Shown: positions 1 through 7,037, counted from the first letter of the stretch. The stretch is 10,331 bases of DNA from Nitrospirales bacterium (GCA_029261305.1 JAJDBO010000307.1:1-10331), one strand, 5' to 3'. Numbers and translations are program-made. The notes: generated by a model not told the origin, from the letters alone.

Positions 1-169
1 AAAAACCCGACTCCAATCCCTACCATCCACCACACAGAAAGCGGTTCTTTATATGGAACTGCTCTACTTCGATGTTGAGAGTTTCTCACACTGTACTTCA
101 TGGCCACTTCTCCTATACTCACACTATTGAGATTGAAACACTGACTCGCTTTAACTCTACCATATCTAT
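1..169. other. Non-coding stretch downstream of the cupredoxin gene
   Basis: No convincing reading frame, RNA gene or repeat is visible. There is a small 5-bp inverted repeat (76-80 with 84-88, 3-nt loop) without a T-run on either strand, so I do not call it a terminator. Confidence 0.5.
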
Positions 170-646
170 TTATTCCTCCACCACGACGGTTCCATTCATC
201 ACATGACCGGGAAGGTCGCAGAAAAATGGATACGATCCTGCCTGTTTTGGGGAAAACGTCAGCTCGGCTTCCCCTTGAGATGGAAGCAACACACGATGAA
301 ACCCCTGCCCATTGAATTGAGGTGCCCCATTCCCTTCAACCTGCACATTAGTTTGTGCCAATAAGTCAGTGGGAACAAAGGCATGCAATTCGACGTCGTC
401 ATTCTTTAACACCAACCGAGTTTGCACCCCCACTCGCAACCGGATCACATGGGGAAAAAATCGACGATTCTCTATATGCACTGTGATATGCCGAACATTA
501 TCTGATACGCCAGCACTGATCTTAAAAGATGGTGATGCCCAGCTCACCGAAGCGGTCGGTCCGTTGGCCAGGACTCCCATAACGCAAAGGCTCAACATCA
601 ATGCAATCCAATAACTCCCAAATGTGTTTCTCAGCGTAGGATTCAT
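170..646 (-). CDS. Exported cupredoxin-domain protein (type 1 copper)
   Basis: This is a 158-residue protein. A hydrophobic N-terminus (about residues 12-28) and small residues around 36-38 look like a Sec signal peptide, placing it in the periplasm or outside the cell. The remainder fits one cupredoxin beta-barrel. Its ligands are visible: His88 in ELHAF, then Cys143, His148 and Met150 in FFCDLPGHVM. This is the His-Cys-His-Met set of a type 1 blue copper centre. Known members of the fold shuttle single electrons between redox enzymes or handle copper. The partner cannot be told from the sequence. The gene stands alone, divergent from the small ORF at 852, with about 200 bp between them. No good Shine-Dalgarno precedes the chosen ATG, but the signal peptide fits this start. 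Confidence 0.85.
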   Translation of the reverse strand: MNPTLRNTFGSYWIALMLSLCVMGVLANGPTASVSWASPSFKISAGVSDNVRHITVHIENRRFFPHVIRLRVGVQTRLVLKNDDVELHAFVPTDLLAQTNVQVEGNGAPQFNGQGFHRVLLPSQGEAELTFSPKQAGSYPFFCDLPGHVMNGTVVVEE

Positions 647-851
647 GTGTGTCTGAAATTTCTACCACCTTAAAAAGGCCCTAAGCAACGATCTCTTAGC
701 CTCTTCTTACTAAGCCAATCGCAAATGCCAAAGCCCAGCCTCTCTAGGCCCAAAAAGTCACTCCATCTCTAAAGTTTACCGATAAAAACCCGATTGAAGT
801 TCTTATAGAGAAAAAACTGCGCAAATTGAATGCTTTAGTGAAGGATTGAAC

Positions 852-986
852 ATGTTCCTCAATTACATCCTCTTAGGCATCGCCCTAGGAGTCATCGTAG
901 TCTTTGCCTGGTTTGAAGTTTCACGTAGCGGATCCGTAGATTCCAACTTCGGCCTGAATATGCTAAAGCGACGGCTTCGAGATTAA
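852..986 (+). CDS. Small single-pass membrane protein (44 aa), unknown function
   Basis: The ATG at 852 is preceded by AAGGA at 841-845 with a 6-nt gap, a good ribosome binding site. The 44-residue product starts MFLNYILLGIALGVIVVFAW, so residues 5-20 form one hydrophobic helix. A polar stretch (EVSRSGSVDSNFG) and a basic tail (KRRLRD) follow, predicting a short membrane-anchored peptide with a cytoplasmic basic C-terminus. I do not recognise a family. It lies between the divergent cupredoxin gene and a degraded palindromic repeat. The codons look ordinary and the frame ends in TAA. A short hairpin follows 13 nt after the stop. The ribosome binding site and helix make it a plausible gene, but its function is unknown. 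Confidence 0.55.
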   Translation: MFLNYILLGIALGVIVVFAWFEVSRSGSVDSNFGLNMLKRRLRD

Positions 987-999
987 CCTGCTGGCTATT

Positions 1000-1019
1000 G
1001 GCTCTTTTCCCCAAGAGTC
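1000..1019 (+). terminator. Weak hairpin after the small membrane protein gene
   Basis: GGCTCTT (1000-1006) pairs with AAGAGTC (1013-1019), seven pairs including one G-T, around a TTCCCC loop. It begins 13 nt after the stop at 986. No T-run follows, so termination is only a possibility. Confidence 0.25.
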
Positions 1020-1097
1020 TCCTCATGCCTTCGGGTTTCAAGCCTTGATCGTCTCAAATCACTCGATCCAGAAAAAATTCACACATTAACTTAGAAA

Positions 1098-1217
1098 CTT
1101 GTGCCCGAAGTTTGTCTAGTAGGGCCACAGGCCATTTTGCGGGCGAAGCGTACTCTTACTACATAAGCCCAACAACTGGCCAAAAACAACGATGGCGGAC
1201 TTTGCGAACACAGTCCC
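1098..1217. repeat. Degraded copy of a ~120-bp palindromic repeat (copy A)
   Basis: This segment aligns end to end, with small gaps, to the better copy at 6913-7037. Over 1108-1150 against 6928-6970, 33 of 43 bases are identical without a gap. In the right arm, 11 of 13 bases match around 1191-1203. Shared landmarks are the AAGTT-GTC-AG start, the GGCC-CAGG block, the AGCGTAC centre and the TGGCGG-CTTT right arm. The central palindrome and outer ends have drifted, so the hairpin here is weaker. No protein is needed to explain it. It fills most of the gap between the small ORF at 852 and the SurA_N gene at 1309; the remaining 90 bp before 1309 show nothing recognisable. Confidence 0.75.
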
Positions 1218-1308
1218 TATTTACCTTACCTAGGTCAGGCTGCTTGCTTCAAGGAAGCCCCCTGCGTACAATACCGGCTCAAATGGCGGATTCTAACGGG
1301 AGATTGGA

Positions 1309-2019
1309 ATGATTAAGCTAATTCGCGAAGGCTCGGCAAAATACCCCTGGATTCTTAAAATCGTCATCATTCTCATTGCCCTGACCTTTATGATTGGGAT
1401 GGGCTGGTTTGGCTATGACAGTACACAACAACCCAACGCCGTTGCTGTGATCGGACCATACACCGTCAACCTTGAAGAATTCCGCCGGTCTTATAATCGA
1501 ACCTACCGTTTTTACAAGGATGAATTAAAACAGGAAGTCGTGGACGAAGCGGACCTGAAACAAAAAGTCATCCAGGCCATGGTTGATCAAAAAGTATGGC
1601 TAGTCACTGCGGACGACTGGGGGATGGGAGTGACTCCTGATTCACTCCGAGACGAAATCATGAAACGGAAAGACTTTCAAACAGACGGAATATTCGACGC
1701 CGGGCTGTACCACCGGCTGTTGACCCAAAATCGCTTGAATCCCAAAACCTTTGAGAAACAACTCACCAGGGACCTTCGTTCCAAACAGGCACAATTAGTT
1801 GTCCAAGATGTCGCCACACTCAATCCGGCAGAAATACAAGAAGCCGAGGAATTAGCTACACGACAAACTGCGGGGATGGAGGAGGAAGCAGAAAAGGAAC
1901 GCGTTCGCCAACGTATCCGGCTTCAGATTTTATTCCAAAAGAAGCAACGTGCTTTGCAGGCTTTTCAAAACGCCAAGCGTATGAGTTCTGAGGTCAATAT
2001 TCGCCAAGAATTTCTCTAG
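1309..2019 (+). CDS. Membrane-anchored SurA_N (PpiD-like) protein lacking a PPIase domain
   Basis: This 236-residue protein begins with a short basic cytoplasmic leader (MIKLIREGSAKYPW) and one membrane helix at about 16-34. The periplasmic helical part that follows resembles the SurA_N domain of PpiD: 'VAVIGPYTVNLEEFRRSYNR' near 45-64, then DLKQKVIQAMVDQKVW and 'FQTDGIFDAGLYHRLL' at 123-138. PpiD-type proteins assist folding of secreted and outer-membrane proteins. In full PpiD or SurA this part is followed by a rotamase (parvulin) domain. Here it is replaced by a charged, probably coiled-coil tail (about 175-236, rich in Glu, Lys, Arg, Gln), so peptidyl-prolyl isomerase activity is not expected. 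The start is supported by GGGAGA at 1298-1303, 5 nt upstream. The gene converges on the kinase gene with only 35 bp between the stops. A chaperone or holdase role is inferred. Confidence 0.8.
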   Translation: MIKLIREGSAKYPWILKIVIILIALTFMIGMGWFGYDSTQQPNAVAVIGPYTVNLEEFRRSYNRTYRFYKDELKQEVVDEADLKQKVIQAMVDQKVWLVTADDWGMGVTPDSLRDEIMKRKDFQTDGIFDAGLYHRLLTQNRLNPKTFEKQLTRDLRSKQAQLVVQDVATLNPAEIQEAEELATRQTAGMEEEAEKERVRQRIRLQILFQKKQRALQAFQNAKRMSSEVNIRQEFL

Positions 2020-2054
2020 GCCCTTCAGACCCCTCCAACCAACCGATCTTGAGA

Positions 2055-4664
2055 TCATGTTGCAGAAGAAGACTCCAAGGCTGGCGAAAGACTATTCTCC
2101 AACGGTTTGTTCTCGGGGCTGCCAGTTTCAAGTGGATTCCACCGCTCTAAGACTTTTTGAAGATCTTGAAGTTTGACCGGCTTTGAGATGAAATCATCCA
2201 TCCCAGCATCGATACACTGCTCTCGATCTCCTTGCATGGCATTTGCAGTCATGGCGATAATGGGAAGATGACAGGCATCTCGACCTTGAGCGGGGGTTTC
2301 ACCAACTTCACTGTTTTTCGCTTCACGTTTTCGGATTTCTCGTGTTGCTTCAAATCCATCCATCTCCGGCATTTGACAATCCATGAGTACAAGATCATAG
2401 GAGATTTTGGTCAAGGCCACGACAGCCTCAGCGCCATTCGCCACCACATCAATTCGATACCCAAGCTTTTCGATCATACGAACCGCAACCTTTTGATTCA
2501 CAATATTATCCTCGGCCAAAAGGACCAACCCTCGTGAACGTTGTTGGACCTCTTCTAGGGTATGTCGAGTAATAATAGAACCCTGTTCAAACGCCCCTTC
2601 TCCACCCTTCTCGCCACGAGCCAACACCATAGCAAGGCATCGGTATAGTTGTCCTTCTCGCACAGGTTTCATCAAATAGCCACTGAAGCCGACCGTTTGA
2701 GCCATGGTCGCATCCCCTCGACGCCCGATTGAGGTCAACAAGACCAAGGGAATATCAGATAATCGTGGGTCAGCCTTTATTTGTCGTGCCAATTCAAACC
2801 CATTCATCTTCGGCATGTCCTGATCAAGGATAGCGACATCACAAGGCTCTCCACGATCTTTGGCATCTCGAAGAATGACCAGTGCTTCAGGGCCACCGGC
2901 CGCACTCAAAGACTTCATGTTCCAGGAGCTGGCATAATGATGCAGAAGTAACCGATTGGTGTCATTATCATCCACAAAACACGCTCGAACGCCATCTAAA
3001 GACACACGGGGTTTCTCTAGGGTGGGTTCAGTTTGAACTCCCAATCGAACCGTAAACCAAAATCGACTCCCATGCCCGACTTCGCTTTCGACTCCGATAG
3101 CACCGCCCATCAACTCAACCAGCCGCTTGCAGATGGCCAACCCCAAACCCGTACCACCATATTTCCTGGTTGTGGAACTATCCGCCTGACTAAAGGATTG
3201 AAACAGGCGTCCTTGAGCTTCCTCAGTGAGACCAATGCCAGTATCAATGACCTCCACTCGGATAAGAACCTCATTCGTATCATACTCCTCGATGCCAGCC
3301 ACTTGGACAACCACTTCACCTTTCTCAGTGAATTTGATGGCATTGCCAATGAGATTCAGAAGCACTTGCCGAATTCGTCCGGGGTCCCCGCGTAAAAACT
3401 TTGGGGTCGAGGCATAAATTAAGGGCAACAATTCCAAATTCTTTGCAGCTGCACGCTCCGCTAACAACTCCACGACTTCTTCCACGGCAGTCCGCAAATC
3501 AAAATCAATCATTTCAATGCCTAATTTACCTGCTTCAATTTTTGAGAAATCCAAAATGTCGTTGATAATAGTCAACAGGGCCTCTCCAGAGGACCGCACG
3601 GTTTCAGCAAATTCGCGTTGTTCAGCATTTAACCCAGTGTCAAGGAGTAACCCAGTCATTCCAATAACCCCATTCATTGGAGTACGAATTTCATGACTCA
3701 TCGTTGCCAAAAAATCGGCCTTGACCTGTGCGGCAGATAGCGCGATATCCCGCGCTTCGCACAATTCCTTGGTTCGTTCTGCAATGTTATCTTCAAGAGT
3801 GTTATTAAATTCACGCAATGTTTGTGCCGTTTGTCGAAGCCTCATGAAAATAACCGCGACATAACACACCAACAGGATGGCGAGACCAAACGAGCCCCAT
3901 CGGTAGTAATTTGCCCGTTCAGTGACCTTCGAATAATACCCAGCATACGCCTGGGTTAGTCGCCACTGCACACTATCCAAAGGAACGTCGAAGATATCAA
4001 TGACCGTAGTTTCCACGCCTGTACGATATTCCAACACAAGGGTCAGATGCGTAATCAGACTGGCCAACTTTTCTCGTGTCGCTGAAGAAACCTTCGGCTG
4101 CCGAGCCATTAACTCATCAAGAGAAGCTTGTGCTCGTTCACGCCCAATCTCATCGGGGTGCTGAGTAAAGAGCAACGTCTGTCGAAGTGCCTGTTCAATG
4201 ACCGGAACCACCTCTTGTAGATCGCTTGAACCAATAAGCTGGTCTTCAAGTTGAGCACCGACAAGAGGAAAGTACCGTTGCGAATTCCGAAGAATCGCTT
4301 GTTGCGATTTAAACAACTCAACTAATCTCTCCTTCTCCTCTAACAGGACGCCATATTCATCAAGAAGCTCAGACATTGATGAATTCTCAAGGCGGGTCAA
4401 TGCATAGGCGGAGGAGCGTAATTCAAGGTAGAGTTGTTGGAGTTGTTGGATTCCCACGACTAACGAATCGTAATGCAGTAAAAGTCCATTTTTACTTTTC
4501 AAAATGTCTTGATTGAGGGTGGTCTCCCAGCGTTTGAGTTCTTCTAACGCCATCATCCGTTGATGATGTCGGGTAATGTCATCTTCTTGAGAATTGAGAA
4601 AGACAAAGGTCACCAGCCCGAGAAGCCCGACAAAAATCAGAACATGTCCTATCTTGGGAATCAT
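2055..4664 (-). CDS. Hybrid sensor histidine kinase with two receiver domains
   Basis: The product has 869 residues. I choose the ATG at 4664 because it overlaps the peroxidase stop as ATGA and has AAGGA 8 nt upstream (4673-4677). An upstream ATG at 4700 would add 12 residues. The order is: TM1 (4-23); a mostly helical extracytoplasmic sensor of about 230 residues (possibly DAHL-like, from '[20 protein letters not shown]'); TM2 (256-274); a coiled-coil linker; HisKA with phospho-accepting His324 in SHEIRTPMN; HATPase_c with Asn441, DTGIG (474-478) and GGTGLGL (503-509). Receiver 1 has Asp614 and Lys666. Receiver 2 has Asp762 in [11 protein letters not shown] and Lys828. There is no HPt domain and no output domain, so phosphate must pass to separate proteins. 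All catalytic residues are present. The signal is unknown; co-transcription with a peroxidase suggests a redox or peroxide-related cue, which is inference. Confidence 0.9.
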   Translation of the reverse strand: MIPKIGHVLIFVGLLGLVTFVFLNSQEDDITRHHQRMMALEELKRWETTLNQDILKSKNGLLLHYDSLVVGIQQLQQLYLELRSSAYALTRLENSSMSELLDEYGVLLEEKERLVELFKSQQAILRNSQRYFPLVGAQLEDQLIGSSDLQEVVPVIEQALRQTLLFTQHPDEIGRERAQASLDELMARQPKVSSATREKLASLITHLTLVLEYRTGVETTVIDIFDVPLDSVQWRLTQAYAGYYSKVTERANYYRWGSFGLAILLVCYVAVIFMRLRQTAQTLREFNNTLEDNIAERTKELCEARDIALSAAQVKADFLATMSHEIRTPMNGVIGMTGLLLDTGLNAEQREFAETVRSSGEALLTIINDILDFSKIEAGKLGIEMIDFDLRTAVEEVVELLAERAAAKNLELLPLIYASTPKFLRGDPGRIRQVLLNLIGNAIKFTEKGEVVVQVAGIEEYDTNEVLIRVEVIDTGIGLTEEAQGRLFQSFSQADSSTTRKYGGTGLGLAICKRLVELMGGAIGVESEVGHGSRFWFTVRLGVQTEPTLEKPRVSLDGVRACFVDDNDTNRLLLHHYASSWNMKSLSAAGGPEALVILRDAKDRGEPCDVAILDQDMPKMNGFELARQIKADPRLSDIPLVLLTSIGRRGDATMAQTVGFSGYLMKPVREGQLYRCLAMVLARGEKGGEGAFEQGSIITRHTLEEVQQRSRGLVLLAEDNIVNQKVAVRMIEKLGYRIDVVANGAEAVVALTKISYDLVLMDCQMPEMDGFEATREIRKREAKNSEVGETPAQGRDACHLPIIAMTANAMQGDREQCIDAGMDDFISKPVKLQDLQKVLERWNPLETGSPENKPLENSLSPALESSSAT

Positions 4665-5707
4665 AAGTCTTGTCCTTGGTATTGCCCGGGAAGGGTGCAT
4701 AAGAACGCGACAATGGCATCCACTTCGTCAGGGGCTAACACCCGTCCCAATTGATACTTCGCCATCACGCGTACCGCATCCTCTAATGTCTTGGCCGATC
4801 CATCATGGAGATATGGGGGAGTCAGCACCGCCACACGTAGACTAGGAACCTTATATAATTTTGCTTCATGACCGTGGCCTGCATGATCATAAATTGTGTG
4901 CATTCCAGCAGTAGAGGCCTCGGCTATTGCCTGATCCTCATAGTAGTTCCCAGTCACGCCAAACTTCTGAAACATATTGCCTCCCACATTGGCACCTTGA
5001 TGGCAGGCGGTACACCCATAGCTTTTAAACAGCGCATAGCCACGTTTTTCTTGATCTGTCAGGACTTCCTGATTTCCAAGAAGGAACTGGTCAAATCGAG
5101 AGTTGATAGTGAGAAGTGAGCGTTCATAGGTCGCAATCGCATCCTTAATAGTCTCGCGTTGCACACCTTCCGGATATATCTCAGCAAAGGCTCGAACGTA
5201 TTCAGGATCTGCACTGACTTTTTCAATAATCTCTGGCCAGGTTGATCCCATCTCCTTGGGATGTTGCGTCGGGCCTTCGATTTGATCCTCCAAAGTTTTT
5301 GCACGACCATCCCAGAATTGGCGAAAGTTGAGACCAGTGTTATACACCGTGGGAGTGTTAATACTCCCAACCGCGCCACTAATCCCGATTGATCGAAACG
5401 CCTGATCAGTCCCACCTGTAGCTAAGCCATGACAACTGGCGCAGGCAATCGTGTCACCATGCGACAAGTGGACGTCGTGAAAAAGTTTATCTCCCAACGC
5501 CACCTTCCGAGGATCGAAAGACCACCCCGTTGGAATGGGTTGAATAGGCTCATGAGGAACAGTAACCGTGGGGGGGGGAATCGTAAAAGGTGGCTGATAG
5601 GAGGGCTGTTGATCGCCGCTAGAACCGCACCCTGCCACCAGGCCAAGAAAGAATGTAACTAAGGTTGCAAGCACCGCGAGATGGCGTAAAATTAGAAAAA
5701 TGACCAT
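4661..5707 (-). CDS. Di-heme cytochrome c peroxidase family lipoprotein
   Basis: This family reduces hydrogen peroxide to water in the periplasm with electrons from small cytochromes or cupredoxins; MauG-type relatives carry out oxidations instead. The 348-residue product has a lipoprotein signal with lipobox LVAGC (Cys27) and a Pro-rich linker (about 38-60). Two c-type heme sites follow, CASCH (89-93) and CTACH (232-236). Family signatures are [17 protein letters not shown] between the hemes and KVPSLR plus [16 protein letters not shown] near the C-terminus. The length is normal for the family. The ATG at 5707 is chosen because it begins the signal peptide directly; GGAGG lies 16 nt upstream, which is rather far. 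The stop overlaps the kinase start (ATGA), giving a two-gene operon. The substrate is not proven, and peroxidase versus MauG-like activity cannot be separated by eye. Confidence 0.9.
   Translation of the reverse strand: MVIFLILRHLAVLATLVTFFLGLVAGCGSSGDQQPSYQPPFTIPPPTVTVPHEPIQPIPTGWSFDPRKVALGDKLFHDVHLSHGDTIACASCHGLATGGTDQAFRSIGISGAVGSINTPTVYNTGLNFRQFWDGRAKTLEDQIEGPTQHPKEMGSTWPEIIEKVSADPEYVRAFAEIYPEGVQRETIKDAIATYERSLLTINSRFDQFLLGNQEVLTDQEKRGYALFKSYGCTACHQGANVGGNMFQKFGVTGNYYEDQAIAEASTAGMHTIYDHAGHGHEAKLYKVPSLRVAVLTPPYLHDGSAKTLEDAVRVMAKYQLGRVLAPDEVDAIVAFLCTLPGQYQGQDL
5570..5578. repeat. Homopolymer run of nine G (C on the coding strand) inside the peroxidase gene
   Basis: The coding strand has nine C in a row, read as three consecutive Pro codons in the linker just after the lipobox (residues 45-47). 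A one-base slip would shift the frame ahead of both heme motifs. Confidence 0.9.
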
Positions 5708-5769
5708 GGTGTGATTTCTATAACCTCCAGAGAAACACAAATTGGCTATTTTTTGGGTGGGGGGTTTTC

Positions 5770-5798
5770 TAAATAAATGAGGATATTTTCCCCATCAA
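5770..5798 (-). promoter_or_regulatory. Possible sigma-70 promoter for the peroxidase-kinase operon
   Basis: On the minus strand, TTGATG (5798-5793) is followed after 17 bp by TATTTA (5775-5770). The spacing is ideal but the boxes match only partly (4/6 and 3/6). Transcription would start near 5763, giving a leader of about 55 nt before the ATG at 5707. Confidence 0.3.
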
Positions 5799-5813
5799 GA
5801 AATCCATTACATA

Positions 5814-5819
5814 TATAAT
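5814..5819 (+). promoter_or_regulatory. Perfect TATAAT -10 box upstream of a short ORF
   Basis: TATAAT lies at 5814-5819 in an AT-rich run. No clear -35 box is present 16-18 bp upstream. A start point would fall at about 5826, almost on the ATG at 5828, so any transcript would be leaderless or non-coding. Confidence 0.3.
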
Positions 5820-5827
5820 TCGGAGGA

Positions 5828-5974
5828 ATGCACAAGAATCTTAAAGAACGGCATGATGGCGAAAGCCTACGCAGGCACCACAACATCAAGTGGCATAGAT
5901 TGAGGAAAGAAGGCAGATTAAAATATGTTGATTGTCGGCAAAGCAGAAGGGGAAAGGAGGTAAAAATTGCCTAG
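5828..5974 (+). CDS. Possible small basic protein (48 aa) or small RNA locus
   Basis: A plus-strand frame runs from the ATG at 5828 to a TAG at 5972-5974. It codes for a very basic peptide rich in Lys, Arg and His (begins MHKNLKERHDGESLRRHHN; one Cys, one Trp). GGAGG lies only 1 nt before the ATG, closer than a working ribosome binding site normally sits, and a TATAAT box lies 8 nt further up. It occupies most of the gap between the peroxidase and the VOC gene, both on the other strand. I recognise no family. A leaderless peptide, a small RNA or a chance open frame all fit. Confidence 0.25.
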   Translation: MHKNLKERHDGESLRRHHNIKWHRLRKEGRLKYVDCRQSRRGKEVKIA

Positions 5975-5997
5975 CGAGAGAATTCTAACCTCACCTT

Positions 5998-6372
5998 TCA
6001 ATGTCTTTTGTGAATCATTATTCCGTTGCCATCTGGATCTTCGATAACGCCAATACGACACACCGGGGTTTCAATACAGTCAGCCACAATTTTCACACCT
6101 TCCTTTTTCAACTCGTTCATAGCACCCTGAAAATCTTCAACTTCAAACGCCACTGAAGGCCCTGCTTGCTTGGCAGGTTCCCATGTGTTGGAAATGGCAA
6201 ATGTTTGTGACCCAATTTCGTATTCCACCCAAAACTTTCCTGGCATTCCAGGGACCTCATGATCAATTTCTCCTACCGTGAGACCAAGAATTCGTTCATA
6301 GAAATCTCTGGACCGGGTTATATCCGTTACGGGGTACCCAATAAATGAAACTTCGGAAATTTTTATACTCAT
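5998..6372 (-). CDS. VOC (glyoxalase/bleomycin-resistance/dioxygenase fold) family protein
   Basis: The 124-residue protein matches one VOC domain made of two beta-alpha-beta-beta-beta modules. The first has 'VSFIGYPVTDITRSRDFYERILGL' (8-31) and 'FWVEYEIGSQTFAI' (47-60). The second has 'PSVAFEVEDFQGAMNELKKEG' (72-92) and 'IGVIEDPDGNGIMIHK' (107-122). Members bind a divalent metal or a small ligand and include lyases, dioxygenases and resistance proteins. The usual first-strand His is not evident here, so a metal-dependent lyase reaction is not assured. A good site (AAAGGAG, 9 nt before the ATG) supports the start. The gene is monocistronic, with a GC-rich hairpin about 40 bp upstream. The substrate is unknown. 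Confidence 0.85.
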   Translation of the reverse strand: MSIKISEVSFIGYPVTDITRSRDFYERILGLTVGEIDHEVPGMPGKFWVEYEIGSQTFAISNTWEPAKQAGPSVAFEVEDFQGAMNELKKEGVKIVADCIETPVCRIGVIEDPDGNGIMIHKRH

Positions 6373-6412
6373 GAGACAGCGCTCCTTTTATATTTGTATG
6401 AATAAATATCTT

Positions 6413-6430
6413 GCGGGGTTTCGCCCCCGC
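6413..6430. other. GC-rich hairpin between the VOC gene and the small membrane protein gene
   Basis: GCGGGG (6413-6418) pairs with CCCCGC (6425-6430) around a 6-nt loop, standing out in an AT-rich spacer (6373-6539). On the minus strand it lies downstream of the gene ending at 6540 and upstream of the VOC gene. It has no T-run, so it could be a weak terminator, a leader structure or a repeat remnant. Confidence 0.35.
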
Positions 6431-6539
6431 CGACGAGATCCCTTGGCTCAGTCCAATGTTAAGACACGAGAGACAATCAAATAATTATTTCGTTGAACCC
6501 AATGTTCAGGTAACCCTCAATTGAACAATCAAGTCAATT

Positions 6540-6731
6540 TTACTTTCTTCCATTATATGCTTTTTCTACAAGCCTAAAACATATAAATGACAATATTATG
6601 CTGATCAATGTAATTAGTAGCATGCCCAGGAGGACCAATACTCTAGTTTCTGGGTTATATAAAATACGGTCAAGGAGAAACATCAAACTAATGATGCTAA
6701 AAACAACAAACGCAACTCCAGAAAAAAGCAT
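6540..6731 (-). CDS. Small two-helix membrane protein, start uncertain (possibly broken gene)
   Basis: From the ATG at 6731 the product has 63 residues with two hydrophobic helices (about 3-22 and 31-52) and the tail RLVEKAYNGRK. I do not recognise the family. The frame stays open upstream to 6842 and would read as a plausible soluble N-terminus (NPFEIIHSGPRIRNLQRPFVFIA) running straight into the first helix. It contains no ATG, GTG or TTG in that stretch. A nearby ATG at 6832 lies in another frame and stops after 10 codons. So either the short form is real, or a longer gene has suffered a one-base frameshift near 6800-6815, or a rare start codon such as ATT is used. No clear ribosome binding site precedes the ATG at 6731. 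The local DNA is AT-rich compared with its neighbours. Confidence 0.45.
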   Translation of the reverse strand: MLFSGVAFVVFSIISLMFLLDRILYNPETRVLVLLGMLLITLISIILSFICFRLVEKAYNGRK

Positions 6732-6828
6732 AGCTATAAAAACAAACGGTCTTTGAAGGTTTCTAATGCGAGGACCTGAGTGAATAATTTCAAATGGATT
6801 TATTTCCCTATTCGAGTTTGGCTTTCTT

Positions 6829-6975
6829 TCATTTGTACCCCGTCACTTTATCAGCTTTAACTCGTATTTTTCTTCCACCAAAAGCTTCCAGGTATACTCT
6901 TGGGACCATGAGGAGGGCCTGTTCAAAAAGTTCGTCCAGCAAGGCCGCAGGGCTTTTGGCGAGCGGAGCGTACAT
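6829..6975 (-). CDS. Possible 48-aa ORF running out of the palindromic repeat
   Basis: From an ATG at the centre of the palindrome, a minus-strand frame leaves the repeat and continues into flanking DNA. It reads MYAPLAKSPAALLDELFEQA, then LLMVPRVYLEAF and a basic end (GGRKIRVKADKVTGYK). The stop at 6831-6829 overlaps an ATG as ATGA. Upstream the same frame is open through the whole left half of the repeat, almost to the queA stop. There is no ribosome binding site at the internal ATG, and the peptide matches no family I know. It may be the remnant of a gene's 3' end beside the repeat, or chance. Confidence 0.2.
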   Translation of the reverse strand: MYAPLAKSPAALLDELFEQALLMVPRVYLEAFGGRKIRVKADKVTGYK

Positions 6976-7037
6976 GAAGTACGTGAGCACCACAAAAGGC
7001 CGAGAACGCAGCTGGCGGGCTTTTAAGACAGGCCCTC
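6913..7037. repeat. ~125-bp imperfect palindromic repeat abutting the queA stop (copy B)
   Basis: The two ends are inverted repeats: GAGGGCCTGT (6913-6922) is exactly repeated in reverse complement at 7028-7037, and the similarity continues inwards through AAAAG and CCAGC. The centre is the hairpin CGTAC-ATGAA-GTACG (6969-6983). Between them, CTTTTGGCGAGC on the left pairs imperfectly with the CACAAAAGGCC side on the right. The whole unit can therefore fold as one long hairpin. No transposase is present. It resembles a REP/MITE-like dispersed element, and copy A at 1098-1217 is a diverged relative. Its right end is the final base of the queA stop codon, so queA transcripts run directly into it. 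It could end or stabilise the transcript, though no T-run follows. Confidence 0.85.

Noticed and set aside
1112..1312. 66-residue plus-strand frame across copy A
   Set aside because: Most of it is the palindromic repeat; no ribosome binding site and no protein-like composition, and it ends inside the SurA_N start.
2020..2054. Terminator between the convergent SurA_N and kinase genes
   Set aside because: Only a 5-bp GATCT/AGATC inverted repeat with a 2-nt loop and no T-run is present.
4665..4700. Upstream ATG (4700) as the kinase start
   Set aside because: It lies inside the peroxidase gene and adds 12 residues with no helix benefit; the ATG at 4664 has AAGGA at good spacing and a classic ATGA overlap.
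5708..5740. TTG at 5740 as the peroxidase start
   Set aside because: It would put a polar extension before the lipoprotein signal peptide and contains the GGAGG itself; the ATG at 5707 begins the signal directly.
5967..6047. TTG-started 26-codon frame after a strong AAAGGAGGT site
   Set aside because: Short, low-complexity, overlaps the VOC gene antisense; the site is probably a chance match.
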